The notes beneath the pieces were generated by a model. The model was not told where the DNA came from. It saw only the letters and a list, made by a program, of their open reading frames with translations, and did not search any database. Positions 8,218-18,038 of a stretch of 64,000 nt of DNA are shown here, piece after piece; position 1 is the first letter of the stretch, and each line of letters starts with the position of its first letter. Source of the DNA: Caballeronia arationis (GTDB taxonomy: Bacteria > Pseudomonadota > Gammaproteobacteria > Burkholderiales > Burkholderiaceae); contig NZ_FCOG02000004.1 of NCBI RefSeq assembly GCF_001544975.2, positions 62,001-126,000 on the forward strand. Reading direction: 5' to 3'. Made by a program: the position numbers and the translations under genes.

Positions 8218-9588
8218 TTACGCCTCTTCTGCGGCGACTGCCGCCTGGCGCGCGGCCAGCTTGTTTTCGAGGTAGTGGATGCTCGTGCCGCCCTCGACAA
8301 ACTTCGCGTCGATCATCATCTCGCGATGCAGCGGGATGTTGGTCAAAATGCCCTCGACAACCATCTCCGACAGCGCGATGCGCATGCGGTTGATCGCCTG
8401 TTCGCGGGTCGCGCCGTAGGAAATCAGCTTGCCGATCATCGAATCGTAGTTCGGCGGGACGAAATAGCCGTTGTACGCGTGCGAATCGACGCGGATTCCC
8501 GGGCCGCCCGGCGAATGCCACGAAGTCAGGCGTCCCGGCGACGGCGTGAACTTGAACGGATCTTCCGCGTTGATACGGCATTCGATCGCGTGGCCGCGGA
8601 ACTGGATGTCCTTCTGGCGGAACAGCAGCTTTTCGCCGGCGGCGATGCGGATCTGTTCCTGCACGATGTCGACGCCGGTAATCAGTTCCGTCACCGGATG
8701 CTCGACCTGCACGCGCGTGTTCATTTCGATGAAATAGAACTCGTTGTTTTCGTACAGGAATTCGAACGTGCCCGCGCCGAGATAGCCCATCTTCTTGCAG
8801 GCCTCGGCACAGCGGTCGCCGATGCGGTCGATCAGCCGGCGCGGAATGCCCGGTGCCGGCGCTTCCTCGATCACCTTCTGGTGGCGTCGCTGCATAGAGC
8901 AGTCGCGCTCGCCGAGCCAGATCGCGTTGCGAAACGAGTCCGAGAGAATCTGGATCTCGATGTGGCGCGGGTTTTCGAGGAACTTCTCCATGTAGACCTG
9001 CGGGTTGCCGAACGCACGGCCCGCTTCTTCGCGCGTCATGTTGACCGCGTTCACGAGCGCTGCTTCCGTGTGCACCACGCGCATGCCGCGCCCGCCGCCG
9101 CCGCCCGCCGCCTTGATGATCACCGGATATCCGACGGCGCGCGCAATCTTCACGATCTCTTTAGGATCGTCGGGCAACGCGCCTTCAGAACCTGGGACGC
9201 ACGGCACGCCGGTCTTGATCATCGTCTGCTTGGCGGTGACCTTGTCGCCCATCATGCGGATCGTTTCCGGGCGCGGGCCGATGAACGTGAAGCCGGATTG
9301 CTCGACGCGCTCGGCAAAGTCCGCGTTCTCCGACAGGAAGCCGTAGCCGGGATGGATTGCTTCGGCGTCGGTGACTTCCGCCGCGCTGATGAGCGCTGGC
9401 ATGTTCAGATAGGAGAGGTTCGACGGTGCCGGTCCGATGCAGACGGCTTCGTCGGCGAGCTTTACGTACTTCGCTTCCTTGTCGGCTTCCGAATAGACGA
9501 TGACCGTCTTGACGCCCAGTTCGCGGCACGCGCGCTGGATGCGAAGCGCGATTTCGCCACGGTTCGCAATGAGGATTTTTTCAAACAT
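8218..9588 (-). CDS. accC: Acetyl-CoA carboxylase, biotin carboxylase subunit
   Basis: AccC carboxylates the biotin on AccB using ATP and bicarbonate, the first half-reaction of acetyl-CoA carboxylase in fatty-acid synthesis. The 456 residues show the expected ATP-grasp enzyme: N-terminal [17 protein letters not shown], a glycine-rich loop at 162-166 ([11 protein letters not shown]), [16 protein letters not shown] with metal and bicarbonate-site residues, and [13 protein letters not shown]. The start at 9588 is chosen because [12 protein letters not shown] is the family N-terminus; the Shine-Dalgarno is weak. A hairpin lies at 9611-9628 in the 173-base gap after accB. Confidence 0.97.
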   Translation of the reverse strand: MFEKILIANRGEIALRIQRACRELGVKTVIVYSEADKEAKYVKLADEAVCIGPAPSNLSYLNMPALISAAEVTDAEAIHPGYGFLSENADFAERVEQSGFTFIGPRPETIRMMGDKVTAKQTMIKTGVPCVPGSEGALPDDPKEIVKIARAVGYPVIIKAAGGGGGRGMRVVHTEAALVNAVNMTREEAGRAFGNPQVYMEKFLENPRHIEIQILSDSFRNAIWLGERDCSMQRRHQKVIEEAPAPGIPRRLIDRIGDRCAEACKKMGYLGAGTFEFLYENNEFYFIEMNTRVQVEHPVTELITGVDIVQEQIRIAAGEKLLFRQKDIQFRGHAIECRINAEDPFKFTPSPGRLTSWHSPGGPGIRVDSHAYNGYFVPPNYDSMIGKLISYGATREQAINRMRIALSEMVVEGILTNIPLHREMMIDAKFVEGGTSIHYLENKLAARQAAVAAEEA

Positions 9589-9610
9589 AGCAATTATTCG
9601 ACTCGTCAAC

Positions 9611-9628
9611 GGGCCGCGTGTGCGGCCC
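9611..9628. repeat. Hairpin in the accB-accC intercistronic gap
   Basis: GGGCCGC (9611-9617) and GCGGCCC (9622-9628) form a perfect seven-pair stem with a four-base loop, 23 bases upstream of the accC start on the minus strand. There is no T-tract. Such a stem close to the accC translation start could tune the AccB:AccC ratio, which is an inference. Confidence 0.4.
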
Positions 9629-9761
9629 TGGAGGATCGGCGGCGCGTTCTGCCGGACTCGATGCGGCGACGCCAGCGCGACATGCCTGAGTGCTGGCCTG
9701 ACGCCGGAGGCACGCTGTCGAAAAAAGCGCGGCGCGTCCGGCGCGGCATGATGTCGTTCGC

Positions 9762-10250
9762 TCAGTCGCCGATCAGGAACAGCGGCTGGCCGTACTCGAC
9801 CGCCTGACCGTTATCGACGAGGATTTCCTTGATGACGCCCGACTTGTCCGCTTCGATTTCGTTCAGGAGCTTCATCGCTTCGATGATGCAGATGGTCTGG
9901 CCTTCCTTCACCGTGTCGCCGACCTGCACGAACGGATCGGCGCCCGGCGACGGCGCGCGGTAGAACGAGCCGACCATCGGCGACGTCACGATGTGGCCCT
10001 GCGGCGCGACGGCAGCCGGGGTCGCGACCGCGGGTGCGCCTGCAGCGCCGGCGCCCATGTCGCCTGGCGCGCCGAATTGCGGCGCGGCCTGGACCTGGCC
10101 TTGTGGCAGATACTGCTGCGGCGCCTGCATGTAGACGGGCGCGGCGTTCTTGACGATGCGAACCTTTCCTTCGCCCTCTGTCACTTCGAGTTCCGAGATA
10201 CCCGATTCCGAGACGAGGTCGATCAGCGTTTTGAGTTTACGAAGGTCCAT
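9762..10250 (-). CDS. accB: Biotin carboxyl carrier protein of acetyl-CoA carboxylase
   Basis: AccB carries the biotin shuttled between AccC and the carboxyltransferase AccAD. The 162-residue protein has an N-terminal helical segment ([13 protein letters not shown]), an Ala/Pro/Gln-rich mobile linker (about 38-85) and a C-terminal biotinyl domain beginning at [13 protein letters not shown]. The biotin acceptor is Lys127 in EAMKLLNE. The start at 10250 is supported by AAGGGGA ending about seven bases upstream. It is the first gene of accB-accC-prmA. A possible promoter lies nearly 300 bases upstream, leaving a long leader. Confidence 0.97.
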   Translation of the reverse strand: MDLRKLKTLIDLVSESGISELEVTEGEGKVRIVKNAAPVYMQAPQQYLPQGQVQAAPQFGAPGDMGAGAAGAPAVATPAAVAPQGHIVTSPMVGSFYRAPSPGADPFVQVGDTVKEGQTICIIEAMKLLNEIEADKSGVIKEILVDNGQAVEYGQPLFLIGD

Positions 10251-10614
10251 CGAAAAATCCCCTTTCAATACTTGGAGACCGGAAACGCATCCGGTGCTTG
10301 ACTTGATATTTGGGTGATACGTTGCCGGCCGGTCAGCCGCGAAACAGTAAGGCGAGCCTTGCGGACGCCGGCCCGGATGCGCCCAACATGCCGTCCGCGT
10401 TCTCCACGCGTTCCCGCGGACGTGCGCCTAGGTTGATGCGAATTGGGCGCACTTTAGCGCCGTTTAGAGAATTTTGTCTAGTTTTACAGGAATTGGATGA
10501 ATTCCGGCCCGGAACAAATTACCTGACACACGGCGCGTGCGGCAGTATGTTCTTTTAAAATCCCCCAAACAAGCAGCAATTCGGCGCTTTCAGGTGCCAA
10601 GTCGCGCTGGCTGA
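10251..10614. other. Long leader of accB; no gene seen
   Basis: The 364 bases between tlpA and accB hold no supported gene. In several Burkholderia genomes, as I recall, aroQ (type II dehydroquinase) sits between these genes; nothing resembling AroQ is present on either strand. The stretch 10450-10560 is AT-rich and carries a candidate promoter, so the transcript would have a leader of about 285 bases. Confidence 0.5.
10544..10572 (-). promoter_or_regulatory. Candidate sigma70 promoter for accBC
   Basis: Read on the minus strand, TTGTTT (10572-10567) and CATACT (10549-10544) are separated by 17 bases. The -10 element matches four of six consensus positions and the -35 three of six. It lies in the most AT-rich part of the gap and points towards accB. 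Prediction by eye only. Confidence 0.35.
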
Positions 10615-11148
10615 TTACAGCGCGTCGAGCGTCTTTTTGAGCTCTGCGAGGTCGACTTCACCGAGTTTTGTCGAACGAACGACGCCTTTTGCGTCGATTA
10701 CGACGGTAAATGGCAACCCGCCGGCGTCGTCGCCGAAGCGGCGGGCAAGGTCAGCGCCCCCGAATCCCGCGATATAAACCGGGTAGTCGACGGGGACCTT
10801 GTGCAGGAAGTCGTTCACGTTCTTTTCGGTGTCGACGCCGAGGCCGATGAACGTGATGCCCTTTTTCTCGTAATCGCGATGCATCGCGGAGAGCGCGGGC
10901 ATTTCCTTCACGCACGGGCCGCACCAGGACGCCCAGAAGTTCACCACGACGGGCTTGCCCTTGAACGCCGCGAGCGATTGCTGCGTGCCCGCCGCGGGTT
11001 GCAGCGACGCACCCCACAACTGGCCGACAGCGTCCGTCGACGGTGCGGCCTCGCTCGTGCCGCCCGTCATCAGATGGCCCGCGTAAAAGCCGCCGCCAGT
11101 GGCGGCGATCGCGACGACGAGCGCCGCAAGAATGCGTTTGGAGTTCAT
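10615..11148 (-). CDS. TlpA-family periplasmic thiol-disulfide oxidoreductase
   Basis: A thioredoxin-fold protein of 177 residues anchored by one N-terminal helix ([19 protein letters not shown]), with the domain predicted in the periplasm. The active site is WCGPC at 75-79 within [19 protein letters not shown], typical of TlpA/ResA-type reductases. Later motifs ([12 protein letters not shown] and [13 protein letters not shown], with the cis-Pro) complete the fold. Such proteins reduce apo-cytochrome c or copper-site cysteines; which target applies here is unknown. The gene follows the 11187-11858 gene on the same strand by 38 bases. Confidence 0.88.
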   Translation of the reverse strand: MNSKRILAALVVAIAATGGGFYAGHLMTGGTSEAAPSTDAVGQLWGASLQPAAGTQQSLAAFKGKPVVVNFWASWCGPCVKEMPALSAMHRDYEKKGITFIGLGVDTEKNVNDFLHKVPVDYPVYIAGFGGADLARRFGDDAGGLPFTVVIDAKGVVRSTKLGEVDLAELKKTLDAL

Positions 11149-11186
11149 TGGATTGCGAGTGAGTGTACGTTCAGTCGTTTAGCCGT

Positions 11187-11858
11187 TCAGCCGGCGATGC
11201 CGAGCGGAGGCGGCGTATCCGGGCCGCCGGAGCGATCGGAGTCGTCGAGCAGCGCGCGCACGGCAGCCGTGTTTGCACGGGCGAGTCGTCCGCGGCCGTC
11301 CGCGCGAACCGCGCCGCGCAGGTCATTGGTGTCGTAGAGCGCGATGTGAATGCCGACCGGCTCCTCTGCGCGCGTCGGGCGATTGAGGAAGCTCAGGGTC
11401 TCTACGTAGCCGCGCCCGGCGAAGTGCCGAGTCTCGGAGACGTCGTACTGGATATTCGCGTTGAGCAGATAGATCGCGACTTCCTTCGGGTTGTCGCAGA
11501 AACATTGCAGATGGACGTCGGAATGTTCGCCGGCCGTGCCGTTGAGCACCGCGCCCGTCAGGTACGGATTGAACTGTTCGAGCCGCAGCATCCAGTCGAG
11601 CGCGACTTCGCGCATCCGGCGCAGCACGAGGGGCTGGCTGTCGCTCTGGAAGATCGCCTGGTATTCGCGGATTTCTTCCTCGATCTGGTCGTTATCCGGC
11701 AGCCATTCGCCGCCGACCTTCGACTCGCCCACGACCTGCCGCGCCGCCTTGCGCTTCGCGGTGGAGTAGTCGAGCCCGTCTTCGGCGATCATCCGTGCAG
11801 CCGCAATCGCGATTTCCTCGCGAACGCGCTGCGGATCGAAATGAGATTTGCGCACCAT
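11187..11858 (-). CDS. Conserved hypothetical protein, possible nucleotidyltransferase-like fold
   Basis: A 223-residue soluble protein I do not recognise functionally. The N-terminal 50 residues (REEIAIAAARMIAEDGLDYSTAKRKAA in two parts) look helical and resemble TetR-like helix starts. The central part contains GTAGEHSDVHLQCF and a following acidic strand, which recalls the G-x-(x)-S-D-x-H-L pattern of minimal nucleotidyltransferases, but the family is not certain. The last 30 residues are disordered and Pro/Gly-rich. It is transcribed divergently from mpl; homologues next to mpl have, to my memory, been mislabelled as a Mur ligase because of this position. Confidence 0.6.
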   Translation of the reverse strand: MVRKSHFDPQRVREEIAIAAARMIAEDGLDYSTAKRKAARQVVGESKVGGEWLPDNDQIEEEIREYQAIFQSDSQPLVLRRMREVALDWMLRLEQFNPYLTGAVLNGTAGEHSDVHLQCFCDNPKEVAIYLLNANIQYDVSETRHFAGRGYVETLSFLNRPTRAEEPVGIHIALYDTNDLRGAVRADGRGRLARANTAAVRALLDDSDRSGGPDTPPPLGIAG

Positions 11859-12057
11859 CTCGGAATAATACTAGAGATTGAAGGGCGGCCCGCTTGGGGG
11901 CGGCTGCGCGCACGGGCGCCCGCGCGGACGGCCGCAAAGCCGGTGCGCCGGGCGCCCTCGGTTACAATAAGCGCCTTCTTGCATCTTCGCCGACGGGCGT
12001 CCGAAAGCCGCCCGTCCAACGTTTTCCGGGACTGGCGCGTTGGCGCCGACACGCTTT

Positions 12058-13473
12058 ATGCATATCCACATCCTCGGTATCTGCGGCACCTTCATGGGCG
12101 GTCTCGCCGTCCTCGCCCGCGAGGCGGGTCACAAGGTCACTGGCTGCGATGCCGGCGTCTATCCGCCGATGAGCACGCAACTCGAAGCGCAAGGCATCGA
12201 ATTGATCGAAGGCTACGGCGTCGAGCAGCTCTCGCTGGAACCGGACCTCTTCGTGATCGGCAATGTCGTGACGCGCGGAAATCCGCTGATGGAGGCGATC
12301 CTCGACCGCGGGCTGCCTTATACCTCCGGGCCGCAGTGGCTCGGCGAGCATGTGCTGGCGGGCAAATGGGTGCTGGCTGTCGCCGGCACGCACGGTAAGA
12401 CCACGACGAGTTCGATGCTCGCGTGGCTGCTCGAAGAGGGCGGGCTGAATCCGGGTTTCCTTATCGGCGGCGTGCCGCTGAACTTCGGCATTTCGGCGCG
12501 GCTGACGGATTCGAGCTTCTTCGTGATCGAAGCCGACGAGTACGACACCGCGTTCTTCGACAAGCGCTCGAAGTTCGTCCACTACCGGCCGCGCACGGCG
12601 GTGCTGAACAACCTCGAATTCGATCACGCCGACATCTTCCCCGATCTCGCCGCGATCGAAACGCAATTCCATCATCTCGTGCGCACCGTGCCGGGCGTCG
12701 GGCGCATCGTCACGAACGGCCGTGAAGCCGCGCTCGAACGCGTGCTGACGCGCGGCTGCTGGTCGGGCGTGGAACGCTTCGGCGTCGAAGGAGGCTGGCA
12801 GGCGCTGCCCGCCTCCGACGGCGCGCCCGTCGACGAGCAATTCGCCGTCTACTGGGAAGGCGAGCGGCTCGGTGTCGTCGACTGGCAGGTGCAGGGCGAG
12901 CACAACCGCATGAACGCGCTCGCGGCGCTTGCGGCGGCGCGCTCGGTCGGCGTGCCGCCGTCGCAAGCGATCAAGGCGCTCGGCAGCTTCCGCAACGTGA
13001 AGCGGCGCATGGAAGTGAAGGGCAGCGTCGACGGCATCACGGTCTACGACGACTTCGCCCACCATCCGACCGCGATTGAAACCACGGTCGCCGGGCTGCG
13101 CACGCGCGTCGCGGGGAAAAACAGCGACGGAAAACCGGCGCGCATTCTCGCCGTGCTGGAACCGCGCTCGAACACGATGAAGCTCGGCACGATGAAGGCG
13201 CAATTGCCGTCGAGTCTCGCCGATGCCGATCTCGTCTTCGGCTACGGCGCGCGCGAAGGCCGCGACAAGCTCGGCTGGGATCTCGCCGAAGCGCTCGCGC
13301 CGCTCGGCGCGAAGGCGCAGGCGTTCAACGAAATCGATCAGTTGGTCAAGGCGGTCGTCGCCGCCGCACAGCCGGGCGATCACGTCCTCGTGATGAGCAA
13401 CGGCGGATTCGGCGGCGTGCATCAGAAACTGCTGGACGCGCTGTCGGCGCGCCCCGCCAGGGGCCACGCGTGA
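12058..13473 (+). CDS. mpl: UDP-N-acetylmuramate:tripeptide ligase (murein recycling)
   Basis: Mpl attaches the recovered tripeptide L-Ala-gamma-D-Glu-meso-DAP to UDP-MurNAc, feeding recycled wall peptide back into peptidoglycan synthesis. The 471 residues follow the Mur ligase plan: an N-terminal Rossmann domain beginning MHIHILGICGTFMGG, the ATP-binding P-loop GTHGKTT at 110-116, VIEADEYDTAFFDKRSK, which is the Mpl-type version of the central-domain motif, and DDFAHHPTAI in the C-terminal part. The start at 12058 fits the family N-terminus although the ribosome binding site is weak. It overlaps the next gene by four bases. Confidence 0.95.
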   Translation: MHIHILGICGTFMGGLAVLAREAGHKVTGCDAGVYPPMSTQLEAQGIELIEGYGVEQLSLEPDLFVIGNVVTRGNPLMEAILDRGLPYTSGPQWLGEHVLAGKWVLAVAGTHGKTTTSSMLAWLLEEGGLNPGFLIGGVPLNFGISARLTDSSFFVIEADEYDTAFFDKRSKFVHYRPRTAVLNNLEFDHADIFPDLAAIETQFHHLVRTVPGVGRIVTNGREAALERVLTRGCWSGVERFGVEGGWQALPASDGAPVDEQFAVYWEGERLGVVDWQVQGEHNRMNALAALAAARSVGVPPSQAIKALGSFRNVKRRMEVKGSVDGITVYDDFAHHPTAIETTVAGLRTRVAGKNSDGKPARILAVLEPRSNTMKLGTMKAQLPSSLADADLVFGYGAREGRDKLGWDLAEALAPLGAKAQAFNEIDQLVKAVVAAAQPGDHVLVMSNGGFGGVHQKLLDALSARPARGHA

Positions 13474-14069
13474 TTCTCTACCTGCACGGCTTTCGTTCGT
13501 CGCCGCAATCGTTCAAGGCGCGCGTGATGCGCGCCCGCCTCGCGGAACTCGGACGGCTCGACGAATGGCAATGCCCGATGTTGCCGGTTTCGCCGCGCGA
13601 CGCAATCGAGCTCGCCGAAACGCTGACCCATGGCGTCGCTGCCGGCGATGTCACCGTGATCGGCAGCTCGCTAGGCGGCTACTACGCGACGTATCTCGCC
13701 GAAAAGCACGGCTGGCGCGCGGTGCTGCTCAATCCGGCGGTCGTCCCGCAGCGCGACCTGAGCCACTACCTTGGCGAGCAGCCGCTGTGGCACGGCGGCG
13801 GCAGTGTCGTCGTCACGCCCGGCCATCTGGACGAACTGCGCGCGCTTTCCGTCGAGTCGGTTACGCGGCCCGAGCGCTACTATCTGATCGCCGCAACCGG
13901 CGACGAAGTGCTCGACTACCGCACGATGCTCGACCACTACCCGAACGTGCGAACGACGCTGATCCAGGGCGGCGATCACGCGATCAGCGATTTTCCGAAG
14001 TATCTGGATCAGGTGATCGCGTTTTGCGCGCCCCGGCCGCCGGCGACGATGGCGTCCGCGGCGGCCTGA
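13470..14069 (+). CDS. YqiA-like alpha/beta hydrolase esterase
   Basis: A 199-residue serine hydrolase of the YqiA/YcfP group. The strand-loop MILYLHGFRSSPQS gives the oxyanion-hole HGF motif. The nucleophile is Ser67 in GSSLGG. GDEVLDY probably carries the catalytic Asp, and GGDHAISDF the His near residue 170. Members hydrolyse short acyl and CoA esters in vitro; the natural substrate is not known. It starts with GTG at 13470 inside the last codons of mpl (overlap of four bases), so translation is coupled. Confidence 0.85.
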   Translation: MILYLHGFRSSPQSFKARVMRARLAELGRLDEWQCPMLPVSPRDAIELAETLTHGVAAGDVTVIGSSLGGYYATYLAEKHGWRAVLLNPAVVPQRDLSHYLGEQPLWHGGGSVVVTPGHLDELRALSVESVTRPERYYLIAATGDEVLDYRTMLDHYPNVRTTLIQGGDHAISDFPKYLDQVIAFCAPRPPATMASAAA

Positions 14070-14247
14070 ACGCGGCCTGAGCGCGGCGACGCCGTCACGC
14101 GCGGGGACGGCAAAACGGCGACCAGACGGTGCCTGCTGCGCGAAAACCGGCGTCGAACTTCCGCGCGGTTTTTGCGTTGCCCTAAGCTAAATCCAATGAC
14201 GGCGAGCCAGTTCGGCGCGCCGCTCCACAGTCTTACGAGAGTATTGA

Positions 14248-16317
14248 GTGAACGTCTTCTTCGAGGAATCGGGTAGTTTCAAGGCCGGCGCGGTGCTGTC
14301 CAGGCAGGGCGACGCGTTCCAGGTCGAGTTGCCGGGCGGGCGGCGGGCGAAGGTGCGCGCGAAAGACGTGCTGATCGAGTTCGAGAAGCCCGCCGCCGCC
14401 GACCTGATGAAGGAAGCCGACACCGTCGCGCAGGAGATCGATCTCGATTTCCTGTGGGAATGCGCGCCCGACGAGGAATTTCCGTTCGCGACGCTCGGCG
14501 CCGATTATTTCGGCGACAAGTTCGGCGCCGTGGAGCGCGCTGCGCTCGTCTTGCGGATGCACGGCTCGCCGGTGTATTTCCGCCGCAAGGGCCGAGGGCA
14601 GTATCAGCGCGCGCCGCAGGAACAGTTGCAGATGGCGCTCGCGTCGCTGGAGAGGAAGCGCCAGCAGGCGCTCGTCCAGGCGGGCTACGAAGAGGAACTG
14701 AAGGCGGGCAAGCTGCCCGAAGCGCTCGCCGGCCGTGCGATCGGCCTGCTTACGAAGCCCGACAAGAATTCGATCGAGTACAAAGCGCTCGAAGCCGCCG
14801 CCGCCGCGCGCGGCATCTCGCAGGCGCGGCTGATGCTCGAATGCGGCGGGATTCCGTCGGCGCGCTCGCTGCACGAGGCGCGCTTTCTCTCGGAATTCTT
14901 CCCGCACGGCGTCGGCTTCCCGGCGGTTCAGTTGCCCCCGCTGCCCGAAGATCTGCCGGAAGCGGACGTCGAAGCGTTCTCCATCGACGATGTCACGACC
15001 ACCGAAATTGACGACGCCTTCTCCGTCGAGCATCTCGCCGACGGGCGTGTGCGGATCGGCATTCACATCGCGGCGCCGGCGCTCGGCATTACGCGCGGCG
15101 ACATGGTCGATGCGATCGCGCGCACGCGCCTCTCGACGGTCTACATGCCTGGCGACAAGATCACGATGTTGCCCGACAGCGTCGTCGAGGCGTTCACGCT
15201 CGCCGAAGGCGGCCTGCGCCCGGCGCTCTCGCTCTACATCATCGTGAATCGCGAGACGCAGGAAATCGTCGCCACCGAAACGCGCGCTGAACGCGTATTC
15301 GTGAAGAGCAATCTGCGCCACAACCATCTCGACGAATTCGTCACGGAAGAAACGCTCGCGAACGGCAGCGGCGAGTATGCGCACAAGGAAGACATCGCGG
15401 TTCTGTGGCCGCTTGCGCAGGCGCTCTTCGAAAAGCGCCAGGAAGCGCGATCCACGTACGGCCTCAAGCGCGAAGTGCAGCGCAACAACGACTTCAATTT
15501 CTACGTCGAAGGCGAGCACATCACGATCACGCCGCGCCGCCGCGGCTCGCCGCTCGACCTGATCGTCGCGGAACTGGCGATTCTCGCGAATTCGTCGTGG
15601 GGCGCGTTTCTCAACGATCACGGCGTGCCGGGCATCTATCGCTCGCAGCGCGGTTTCGGCGGCCCGGGCCCGAAGCGCACGCGCATGCAGACGACGCCCG
15701 CGCCGCACGAAGGGCTCGGTGTCGCGCAATATGCGTGGAGCACGTCGCCGCTGCGCCGCTACGTCGATCTGGTGAACCAGTGGCAGCTGCTCGCGTGCGT
15801 GCAGCACGGCGTGATGGCGAAGCTCGCCGCGCCGTTCAAGCCGAAGGACGCGGATCTCTTCGCTGTCGTGCAGGGCTTCGACGACACCTATTCCGCCTAC
15901 GCCGATTACCAGCGCCGCATGGAATATTTCTGGTGCCTGCGCTGGCTCAAGCAGGAAAACCGCAAGCAGGTGCAGGCGTCGGTGGTGAAGGACGACCTCG
16001 TGCGCCTCGACGAAATCCCGCTGATCCTGCATGTGCCGGCGCTCGGCGTGCACGCGCGCGGGACGAAGGTGATGCTCGACGTGATGTCGATCGACGAACT
16101 GACGGTCGAGGCTTCGTGCCGGCTTCTGCACGTGATCGACGCGCCGTCGTCGGCGGCGGTCGAGGTGGAAGAGCCGGAAGAGGAAATCATCGAAACCGAC
16201 GATCTCAGCGCACAGAGCGAAGCCGAAGCGCAGGCGGAAGCCACGCCGGACGCATCCGCCGAAAGCCCCGACACCCCCGAACAACCCTCGTCCGACGCCA
16301 CGGAGCCGACGCGATGA
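14248..16317 (+). CDS. RNB-domain exoribonuclease (RNase II-like)
   Basis: A 3'-5' exoribonuclease of 689 residues. After an N-terminal region of about 230 residues with a winged-helix/cold-shock-like flavour, the RNB catalytic domain starts near residue 244. The sequence SIDDVTTTEIDDAFSVE supplies the clustered metal-binding aspartates, and TSPLRRYVDLVNQWQL is the conserved RNA-channel motif near the end of the domain. The last 50 residues are a highly acidic, Glu/Ala/Pro-rich tail, unlike the basic tail of RNase R, so RNase II-like is the better label. The start is GTG at 14248; the stop overlaps the aroE start codon (ATGA). Confidence 0.88.
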   Translation: MNVFFEESGSFKAGAVLSRQGDAFQVELPGGRRAKVRAKDVLIEFEKPAAADLMKEADTVAQEIDLDFLWECAPDEEFPFATLGADYFGDKFGAVERAALVLRMHGSPVYFRRKGRGQYQRAPQEQLQMALASLERKRQQALVQAGYEEELKAGKLPEALAGRAIGLLTKPDKNSIEYKALEAAAAARGISQARLMLECGGIPSARSLHEARFLSEFFPHGVGFPAVQLPPLPEDLPEADVEAFSIDDVTTTEIDDAFSVEHLADGRVRIGIHIAAPALGITRGDMVDAIARTRLSTVYMPGDKITMLPDSVVEAFTLAEGGLRPALSLYIIVNRETQEIVATETRAERVFVKSNLRHNHLDEFVTEETLANGSGEYAHKEDIAVLWPLAQALFEKRQEARSTYGLKREVQRNNDFNFYVEGEHITITPRRRGSPLDLIVAELAILANSSWGAFLNDHGVPGIYRSQRGFGGPGPKRTRMQTTPAPHEGLGVAQYAWSTSPLRRYVDLVNQWQLLACVQHGVMAKLAAPFKPKDADLFAVVQGFDDTYSAYADYQRRMEYFWCLRWLKQENRKQVQASVVKDDLVRLDEIPLILHVPALGVHARGTKVMLDVMSIDELTVEASCRLLHVIDAPSSAAVEVEEPEEEIIETDDLSAQSEAEAQAEATPDASAESPDTPEQPSSDATEPTR

Positions 16318-17159
16318 ACAAGGAACGCTACGCCGTCATCGGCAATCCGGTCGAACACAGCAAATCGCCGTGGATTCACGCGCGCTTTGCCGAGCAGACG
16401 GGCGAGCCCGTCGAATATGGACGCATTCTCGGCACGATCGGCGGCTTTGAAAACGATGTGCGCACGTTCATCGCAGCGGGCGGGCGCGGCATGAACGTGA
16501 CCGTGCCGTTCAAGCTCGACGCCCATGCGTTCGCCGATTCGCTCACGCCGCGCGCAGCGGCGGCGGGCGCGGTGAACACGCTCAAGTTCACCGCAGAAGG
16601 CGTGCGCGGTGACAACACCGACGGCGTCGGCATCGTGCGCGACATCGAGCAGAACCTCGGCGTGCGGCTCGAAGGCGCGCGCATCCTGCTGCTCGGCGCG
16701 GGCGGCGCGGCGCGCGGCGTCGTACTCCCGATGTTCGAGAAGAAGCCGGCCGCGCTCACCATCGTCAACCGCACGGCGGCGAAGGCGCATCAGCTCGTCG
16801 ACCGTTTCGCCGATGCCGCCAGCGCCGCTTCCGTGCGCTTCTCGGGCGGCGGCGCGGAGATCGTCGAAGCCGGGCCGTACGACGTCATCGTGAACGCGAC
16901 GGCGGGCAGCCTCGACGCCGCGCTCCCCGATTGCGACGACAACGCGTTCGGCCCCGGCACGCTCGCCTACGACATGATGTACAGCCCCAAGCCGACCGTC
17001 TTCATGCAGCACGCGGAATCGCTCGGCGCGCGCGTGTCGGACGGGCTCGGCATGCTGGTCGAGCAGGCGGCGGAATCGTTTTTCGTGTGGCGCGGCGTGC
17101 GGCCGGACGGCGGCGCGGTGCTGCGCGAGTTGCGCCAGGTGCTGACCGCGAAGGCCTGA
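16314..17159 (+). CDS. aroE: Shikimate dehydrogenase
   Basis: AroE reduces 3-dehydroshikimate to shikimate with NADPH in the aromatic amino-acid pathway. The 281-residue protein has the substrate-site motif NPVEHSKSP near the start. The catalytic pair is Lys67 (NVTVPFK) and Asp103 (DNTDG). The NADP-binding GAGGAARG is followed by the NRT motif that selects NADPH in VNRTAAKA. The ATG at 16314 overlaps the stop of the exoribonuclease by four bases, and mtgA follows 25 bases after the stop, so exoribonuclease, aroE and mtgA form one operon. Confidence 0.97.
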   Translation: MNKERYAVIGNPVEHSKSPWIHARFAEQTGEPVEYGRILGTIGGFENDVRTFIAAGGRGMNVTVPFKLDAHAFADSLTPRAAAAGAVNTLKFTAEGVRGDNTDGVGIVRDIEQNLGVRLEGARILLLGAGGAARGVVLPMFEKKPAALTIVNRTAAKAHQLVDRFADAASAASVRFSGGGAEIVEAGPYDVIVNATAGSLDAALPDCDDNAFGPGTLAYDMMYSPKPTVFMQHAESLGARVSDGLGMLVEQAAESFFVWRGVRPDGGAVLRELRQVLTAKA

Positions 17160-17184
17160 GCCCCTCATCCACCGGACCGCGCGC

Positions 17185-17922
17185 ATGGCCTCCCCGACGA
17201 TGACACGAGCGAAACCCGCGGCCCGTCTCGGCCCGGCGCGCTGGATCGCATACGGCATCTCGGTGCTCGGCATCGCGCTCTTCGCAACGCAGCTCTTCTA
17301 CTTCGTGCAGATCGGCATCTGGACGACGGTGAATCCGTCGTCGACCGCGTTCATGCGTTCCGACGCCTGGCGGCTCAAAGCGGAGCGGCCGGATTTGTCG
17401 GTACAGCGCACATGGGTTCCGTACGACCAGATCTCGCGCAACCTGAAGCGCGCGATCATCGCGTCGGAGGATGCGAACTTCGCGAGCAACAACGGCTACG
17501 AAACCGACGCCATCCTCCAGGCGTGGGAGAAGAACAAGGCGCGCGGACGGATCGTCGCGGGCGGCTCGACCATCTCGCAGCAGCTTGCGCGCAACCTTTT
17601 CCTGTCGCGGGAGAAGAGCTATATCCGCAAGGCGCAGGAACTCGTCATCACCGCGATGCTCGAGTTCTGGATGGACAAGGAACGCATCTTCGAGATCTAT
17701 CTGAACTCGGTCGAATGGGGCAATGGCGTCTATGGCGCCGAAGCGGCCGCGCATTATTACTACAAGACGTCAGCGGCGAAGCTCACGGCGTGGCAGAGCG
17801 CGCGGCTCGCGGTCATGCTGCCGCGGCCGCGATATTTCGACGAGCATCGCAATTCGGCTTATCTCGCGCAGCGCACCCGGATCATCGCGAAACGCATGGG
17901 CGCCGCCGAGTTGCCGGAATAG
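17185..17922 (+). CDS. mtgA: Monofunctional biosynthetic peptidoglycan transglycosylase
   Basis: MtgA polymerises lipid II into glycan strands at the outer face of the inner membrane. The 245-residue protein has one N-terminal membrane helix (about 21-44) and a GT51 domain. The first catalytic motif is IIASEDANF with Glu95, and [15 protein letters not shown] (127-141) carries the second. After SEDANF the usual motif EDxxFxxHxG reads [10 protein letters not shown], with Asn where many GT51 enzymes have His; this may be normal for MtgA of this lineage. It ends the operon and is followed by a strong terminator. Confidence 0.95.
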   Translation: MASPTMTRAKPAARLGPARWIAYGISVLGIALFATQLFYFVQIGIWTTVNPSSTAFMRSDAWRLKAERPDLSVQRTWVPYDQISRNLKRAIIASEDANFASNNGYETDAILQAWEKNKARGRIVAGGSTISQQLARNLFLSREKSYIRKAQELVITAMLEFWMDKERIFEIYLNSVEWGNGVYGAEAAAHYYYKTSAAKLTAWQSARLAVMLPRPRYFDEHRNSAYLAQRTRIIAKRMGAAELPE

Positions 17923-17951
17923 CTTTTTTAGCCGGTCGACGCTAAACGCAT

Positions 17952-17979
17952 AAAGCCCTGATTGGTCAGGGCTTTTTTT
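17952..17979 (+). terminator. Rho-independent terminator after mtgA
   Basis: AAAGCCCTGA (17952-17961) and TCAGGGCTTT (17966-17975) form a ten-pair stem with a TTGG loop, followed by further T residues. It separates the wall/aroE operon from the galactose locus. Confidence 0.93.
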
Positions 17980-18038
17980 CGTTTTCTTGCTGTTTCCTTA
18001 CGCGGTGACTCCCATTATCTGAACACTGCAATCACATA

